Source: Candidatus Poribacteria bacterium
GTDB lineage: Bacteria; Poribacteria; WGA-4E; WGA-3G
Length of the DNA: 44,739 nt
Assembly: GCA_028824685.1 (NCBI GenBank)
Contig: JAPPCZ010000079.1
Location: 1-44,739 of the forward strand
Reading direction: 5' to 3'
In this document: one piece after another, positions 41,942 through 44,739 of the stretch
How the letters are laid out: each line of letters begins with the position of its first letter
Position numbering within the stretch: the stretch's first letter is position 1
Notes under the pieces: generated by a model
Database searches by the model: none
Told to the model about the DNA's origin: nothing
The model's input: only the letters and a program-made list of their open reading frames with translations
Translations under genes and position numbers: made by a program

Positions 41942-42372
41942 CAATATCCCCTATACTGAAACCATGATAAATAGTATAACGAATATCTGCTTTTTTGTCA
42001 AGAAAGATTGATTGAGAAACAAACGCAGCTATTCAATTGTCTTGCAGCACTCTTGTGGGAAGACTTTGTGAGTTCGCTAAAATCGCCTGTAGCATTTAAC
42101 ACTTCTTACATTGTCCGTTAAGGAACGCTGTGAATCCGAATGCTTACTTTATAGATTGGGACTTACACAATGGACATTGAAACTTATATTTTTCGTTTAT
42201 GCACCCTTTCCGATATAATCTTGTGTCTTTTAAGTACAAGAAGGCATCGTATACCACTTTTGAGAAATGGAGAACAAGAACTTTTTGTGTAAGTCTTGAG
42301 GTGATTGGTAGTTGGAATCCGTTAATTTCAAAATTACCAAATTTCGGCTTATTTAATTTTTCAAATTTATAC
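41942..42372. other. AT-rich gap without a supported gene
   Basis: Two overlapping reading frames (42144-42416 minus, 42199-42420 plus) are present, but neither has a ribosome site or a recognisable fold, and the promoter at 42373-42401 lies inside both. I see nothing further. Confidence 0.45.
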
Positions 42373-42401
42373 TTGACGTTTTTTACAGTTTTTTGTATAA
42401 T
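42373..42401 (+). promoter_or_regulatory. Near-consensus sigma70 promoter for the 42555-44739 operon
   Basis: TTGACG (42373-42378) and TATAAT (42396-42401) with a 17-base spacer. It is one of the closest matches to consensus in the window. Transcription would start near 42408. Confidence 0.8.
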
Positions 42402-42410
42402 ACTTAAATC

Positions 42411-42530
42411 AACCAACTAAAGAATCAAAATATGGGTACCTCGATCTAAAACATATCTTAGATTCTTTAGCTTGGTTGCTGGGGGTGCCCACCATTTTTT
42501 TAAGGATGGTAGGCGAACTCACGACCAAGC
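42411..42530 (+). promoter_or_regulatory. Structured leader with two mutually exclusive helices
   Basis: The 5' arm AACCAACTAAAGAATC (42411-42426) pairs with GATTCTTTAGCTTGGTT (42461-42477), with an inner ATATG/CATAT pair. But the same GCTTGGTTG (42470-42478) can instead pair with CGACCAAGC (42522-42530), enclosing a hairpin ACCAT (42491-42495)/ATGGT (42506-42510). The two folds exclude each other, as in riboswitches and attenuators. It does not match any riboswitch consensus I know. The RBS GGAGG (42543-42547) follows. Confidence 0.55.
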
Positions 42531-42554
42531 AAAATACTATCTGGAGGTGCTATA

Positions 42555-42830
42555 ATGAAAACGCTTCTCAAAAAAGCGATTCTCGCAATCGCTATCATTG
42601 TTCTTATTACAGGTGGACTGTTCATCATGAACATTAACATAGATGCAACCGATGGACCGCCGCCTTGTGAACGTAAAACTGAATGTGTCCCGAATAACGA
42701 GGGGCAGAAACCGGGCTTGATTTGTCCAAGTCCGAGACACCCCTGCCCACTGGAAACAGCGAATGGCAGAGATAATGACAAGCGTATACAGGAGGATCGT
42801 AAATGCAACGCAAACTTCACTGGGGGATAG
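42555..42830 (+). CDS. Small Cys-rich secreted or anchored protein
   Basis: GGAGG lies eight bases before the ATG. The 91-residue product has a basic start and a hydrophobic segment (ILAIAIIVLITGGLFIMNI), followed by a polar tail with Cys in PPPCERKTECVPN, GLICPSPRHPCPL and RKCNANF. The spacing suggests disulfides outside the cytoplasm. No family is recognised. The next gene starts 28 bases before its stop, and its RBS (AGGAGG) lies inside this gene. Confidence 0.6.
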   Translation: MKTLLKKAILAIAIIVLITGGLFIMNINIDATDGPPPCERKTECVPNNEGQKPGLICPSPRHPCPLETANGRDNDKRIQEDRKCNANFTGG

Positions 42831-43639
42831 CAGCCCTCATTATAGTCCTGATTGCTGCAGGCGGCTTTATCTACTATCAGTGGTCAGGAGTGCAGCAGTT
42901 CAAAGAAGAACTTGCACAAGATGAGATACAACTTGAAGAACAGCATAAAGGGGTCGCAGAGAATGATCTGCCCCCCGCAAAACCGGGCTTTAAATGGGTG
43001 CCAGATGGGGACCACTGGCATGAAATGCCACTCTCCGCACAACGTCCTATCAATGCTTCTGTAGAGAGAACCTTAACGAAAGAACAGATAGCAGAGGTAC
43101 AAAAGTTCTGGAAAGACTTAGGGCTTAAACCGCCACCAAAAGGCTACGGGTATGAATGGGATGAAAATGGAAAAGCAACACTCTTTCAATTTAATGTGCC
43201 TCGGTTTGAGGTAAAATGGTCTACAAAAGAAGTACCTGGAGAAGACTATTACAAACTCACCGATGAAGAGTGGGCTCGCCATAGAGTCTTAATACACATC
43301 ATCAATCAAACCCACCTTATACTGGACCAAGAACTATTAACATTGGTTCGTGAAGGCAAGCCACTTCCACCAGTGGAGTATGCTCCTGGTGTTGTAGAAC
43401 TCGCGAAGGAGTGGTTAGCTGAATTAGAACGGAAAGCCTCCGGACCAGTGCCCACCGTTTCAACGAGTGTCACGTGGACTCGACAGCCAACTGAAAAAGA
43501 GGAACAAGAGATTGAACGTAAAGAGTATGAGTTGCTGAATTCACTTGAGAAACCGCCACGCCCTCATTCGGGGTCGATGGATGAAAACTACATTGCGGAG
43601 ATTGTTAGTAATCTCGAAGCAGAAATACAAAGGAGATAA
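42803..43639 (+). CDS. Single-pass membrane protein with PGFKWVPDGDHWHEMP motif
   Basis: AGGAGG precedes the ATG. A hydrophobic segment at residues 8-27 is followed by a coiled-coil-like stretch, then KPGFKWVPDGDHWHEMPL near residue 55-75, rich in His and Trp. The rest is helical and charged, without Cys. I do not recognise a family; the motif looks like a short conserved ligand or metal site. It is the middle gene of a three-gene unit and ends four bases before the next start. Confidence 0.65.
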   Translation: MQRKLHWGIAALIIVLIAAGGFIYYQWSGVQQFKEELAQDEIQLEEQHKGVAENDLPPAKPGFKWVPDGDHWHEMPLSAQRPINASVERTLTKEQIAEVQKFWKDLGLKPPPKGYGYEWDENGKATLFQFNVPRFEVKWSTKEVPGEDYYKLTDEEWARHRVLIHIINQTHLILDQELLTLVREGKPLPPVEYAPGVVELAKEWLAELERKASGPVPTVSTSVTWTRQPTEKEEQEIERKEYELLNSLEKPPRPHSGSMDENYIAEIVSNLEAEIQRR

Positions 43640-43643
43640 ATAT

Positions 43644-44739
43644 ATGAAAGTCTTAACCGTTTTTTATACACTGATCTTTTTACTCTTAGCCCCCCTTAAC
43701 GTATTTAGTGATTTGAGTTCAAATGGACCACCTACTTGTGAAAGTAGTTTTAATGGAAACTGGTTTGAAGGGTCTTCTAAACCTAAGATCATAGAAAAAT
43801 ATAAGTGGGTAGATTTAGATAGTATGTCCCCAAAGCTTAAAAAAACAGATGTGAAACCTGCAAGCATATTTGGGAAGGTAAAAACATCACAATCAACTTA
43901 TGGGACAGGAGTCGTTGGCGTGAAAGCAGTAGGCACTGTGACTGGACCAACAAACTTTCAGATGGAGATCGGCCCTGAATTTGAGATCAATTCCATAACG
44001 TTGCTTGACTATCTCTTGGGTGACGCGTGGTCTGACACTACCAAGAAAAGTGCGACATCTAAAAAGAATACTAAGGTGAAGGGTACCTACACGTTGAACG
44101 GATCCGGTGAGGTAATTGCAGTATCTGGTGGTGGCGGTATTACTGTCGAGGGGTCCGGCTTCAGATCTTCAGGAACCGTCACGTTCAGTTTTTACCCAAC
44201 AGCTGAAGCAAAAACGTTAGATGTAAAAGTAGAGCAGGACAAACCCAAAGTATATACATGCGAACATCCAGATTGTGATGTAGAACTGCCGAGTCGTGAT
44301 CACCATTTAATTACATGTGGCGTAAATTTTACCAATCACCACGGTGGTGTGGGTACTTGTAAGGCGAAGTACTACGTTTGCCAAAGTAATTGTCTGCTGC
44401 ATCCTGATACCGATGACGACGGTGATTCCTCAGCAAGTTTATCACCATCTGGGGGCAGTTATACCGCCTCTGCGGGTTCTACACATACCGCAAATGTGAG
44501 TGTTCCATCTGGCTATCAGTATGTTTATTGGTATATTGCTGGGCCGGGCATTGACGGCTTAGGGTTGCTGAAAGAGACAGACTCTGGCTATGGGAGCAGC
44601 ACGAGTGCCGATTTCAGTTGGAGCATCCCGTCTTATACATCGGGTAGTCATGTTATCACGGCTTATATCTATTTGTCGGATAACTCTATTGTTCAGCCGA
44701 GTTATACGTTGTCTGTCGGCAGTGGCAGTAGCACGGACA
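43644..44739 (+). CDS. Large secreted Cys/His-rich protein, 3' end cut by the window
   Basis: The ATG at 43644 follows AGGAGATAA, and the frame stays open through the last base, 365 codons. A signal peptide ends near LNVFS. Then come a short Cys loop (PPTCESSF) and a glycine-rich beta region with VTGPTNFQMEIGPEFEI. From about residue 210 a Cys/His cluster appears: CEHPDCD, DHHLITCG, NHHGGVGTC and YYVCQSNCLLH, which looks like a zinc- or disulfide-linked module. An acidic DTDDDGD precedes an Ig-like part (YWYIAGPGIDG). The rest lies beyond the window. Confidence 0.75.
   Translation, partial: MKVLTVFYTLIFLLLAPLNVFSDLSSNGPPTCESSFNGNWFEGSSKPKIIEKYKWVDLDSMSPKLKKTDVKPASIFGKVKTSQSTYGTGVVGVKAVGTVTGPTNFQMEIGPEFEINSITLLDYLLGDAWSDTTKKSATSKKNTKVKGTYTLNGSGEVIAVSGGGGITVEGSGFRSSGTVTFSFYPTAEAKTLDVKVEQDKPKVYTCEHPDCDVELPSRDHHLITCGVNFTNHHGGVGTCKAKYYVCQSNCLLHPDTDDDGDSSASLSPSGGSYTASAGSTHTANVSVPSGYQYVYWYIAGPGIDGLGLLKETDSGYGSSTSADFSWSIPSYTSGSHVITAYIYLSDNSIVQPSYTLSVGSGSSTD

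Noticed and set aside
42144..42420. Overlapping reading frames on both strands
   Set aside because: Both contain the promoter of the next operon and show no family features; the CPLCKSQ stretch on the minus strand hints at a zinc site but is too short to support a gene.
42411..42530. Cyclic-di-GMP or other known riboswitch
   Set aside because: The GGTAGG-like word was suggestive, but the conserved core of the c-di-GMP, TPP, SAM, cobalamin or fluoride classes is missing.

Overview
The window looks like a chromosomal segment of an uncultured bacterium, and Candidatus Poribacteria (sponge-associated or marine) is my best guess. The reasons are inferential. Many phytanoyl-CoA dioxygenases, sugar-phosphate isomerases, Gfo/Idh oxidoreductases and a sulfatase sit beside lipoproteins and secreted LamG/discoidin-like proteins. 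Six secreted proteins share a C-terminal tail of the form K-L-x-T-x-W-G-x-x-K. The intergenic spaces are full of short palindromic repeats. Coding is standard bacterial, with clear Shine-Dalgarno sites and sigma70-type promoters.

Layout. 1-2700: a 22-bp tandem repeat, a beta-hydroxyacid dehydrogenase plus TIM-barrel isomerase pair, and a MITE-like repeat. 2721-8574: five secreted proteins, four of them paralogues with a beta-sandwich 'VWLNG' domain. 8716-12185: thiamine-binding protein, aldo/keto reductase, then an RfbB-like dehydratase coupled to a PhyH dioxygenase. 12187-13969: a minus-strand group of TPR protein, frameshifted Doc/Fic toxin, unknown protein and ASRT-like protein. 14177-15847: isomerase and a second PhyH protein. 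16001-18243: a Ro60/Rsr (TROVE) gene preceded by two tandem noncoding RNAs that fold as Y RNAs with a circularly permuted tRNA mimic. 18262-23373: LamG protein, two overlapping small genes, sulfatase, MoxR ATPase and a HicBA pair. 23444-26837: argG, then a tRNA(CAU)-tilS-hpt unit. 26964-33550: dihaem cytochrome c, lipoprotein, LysM/M23 peptidase, a barrel-transglycosylase fusion and two Gfo/Idh oxidoreductases. 33770-41941: an IS630 relic, TrpF, cupin, phosphoesterase, two HEAT lipoproteins, a GNAT protein and a Ski2-like helicase. 42373-44739: a strong promoter, a structured leader and three secreted or membrane proteins, the last cut by the window edge.

The most notable system is the Ro60/Y RNA locus (16001-18243). 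One good promoter appears to transcribe two Y RNAs and then the Rsr mRNA. Compensatory changes between the two copies support several helices. Each RNA carries the CGAAG/CUUG internal-loop signature of a Ro60-binding stem, and a T-arm, capped acceptor-like stem and D-arm arranged in permuted order. Second in interest are the shared C-terminal tail, which could be a sorting signal, and the tRNA(CAU)-tilS linkage, where the modifying enzyme may sit beside its own substrate. All assignments come from reading the sequence; no database search or folding program was run.
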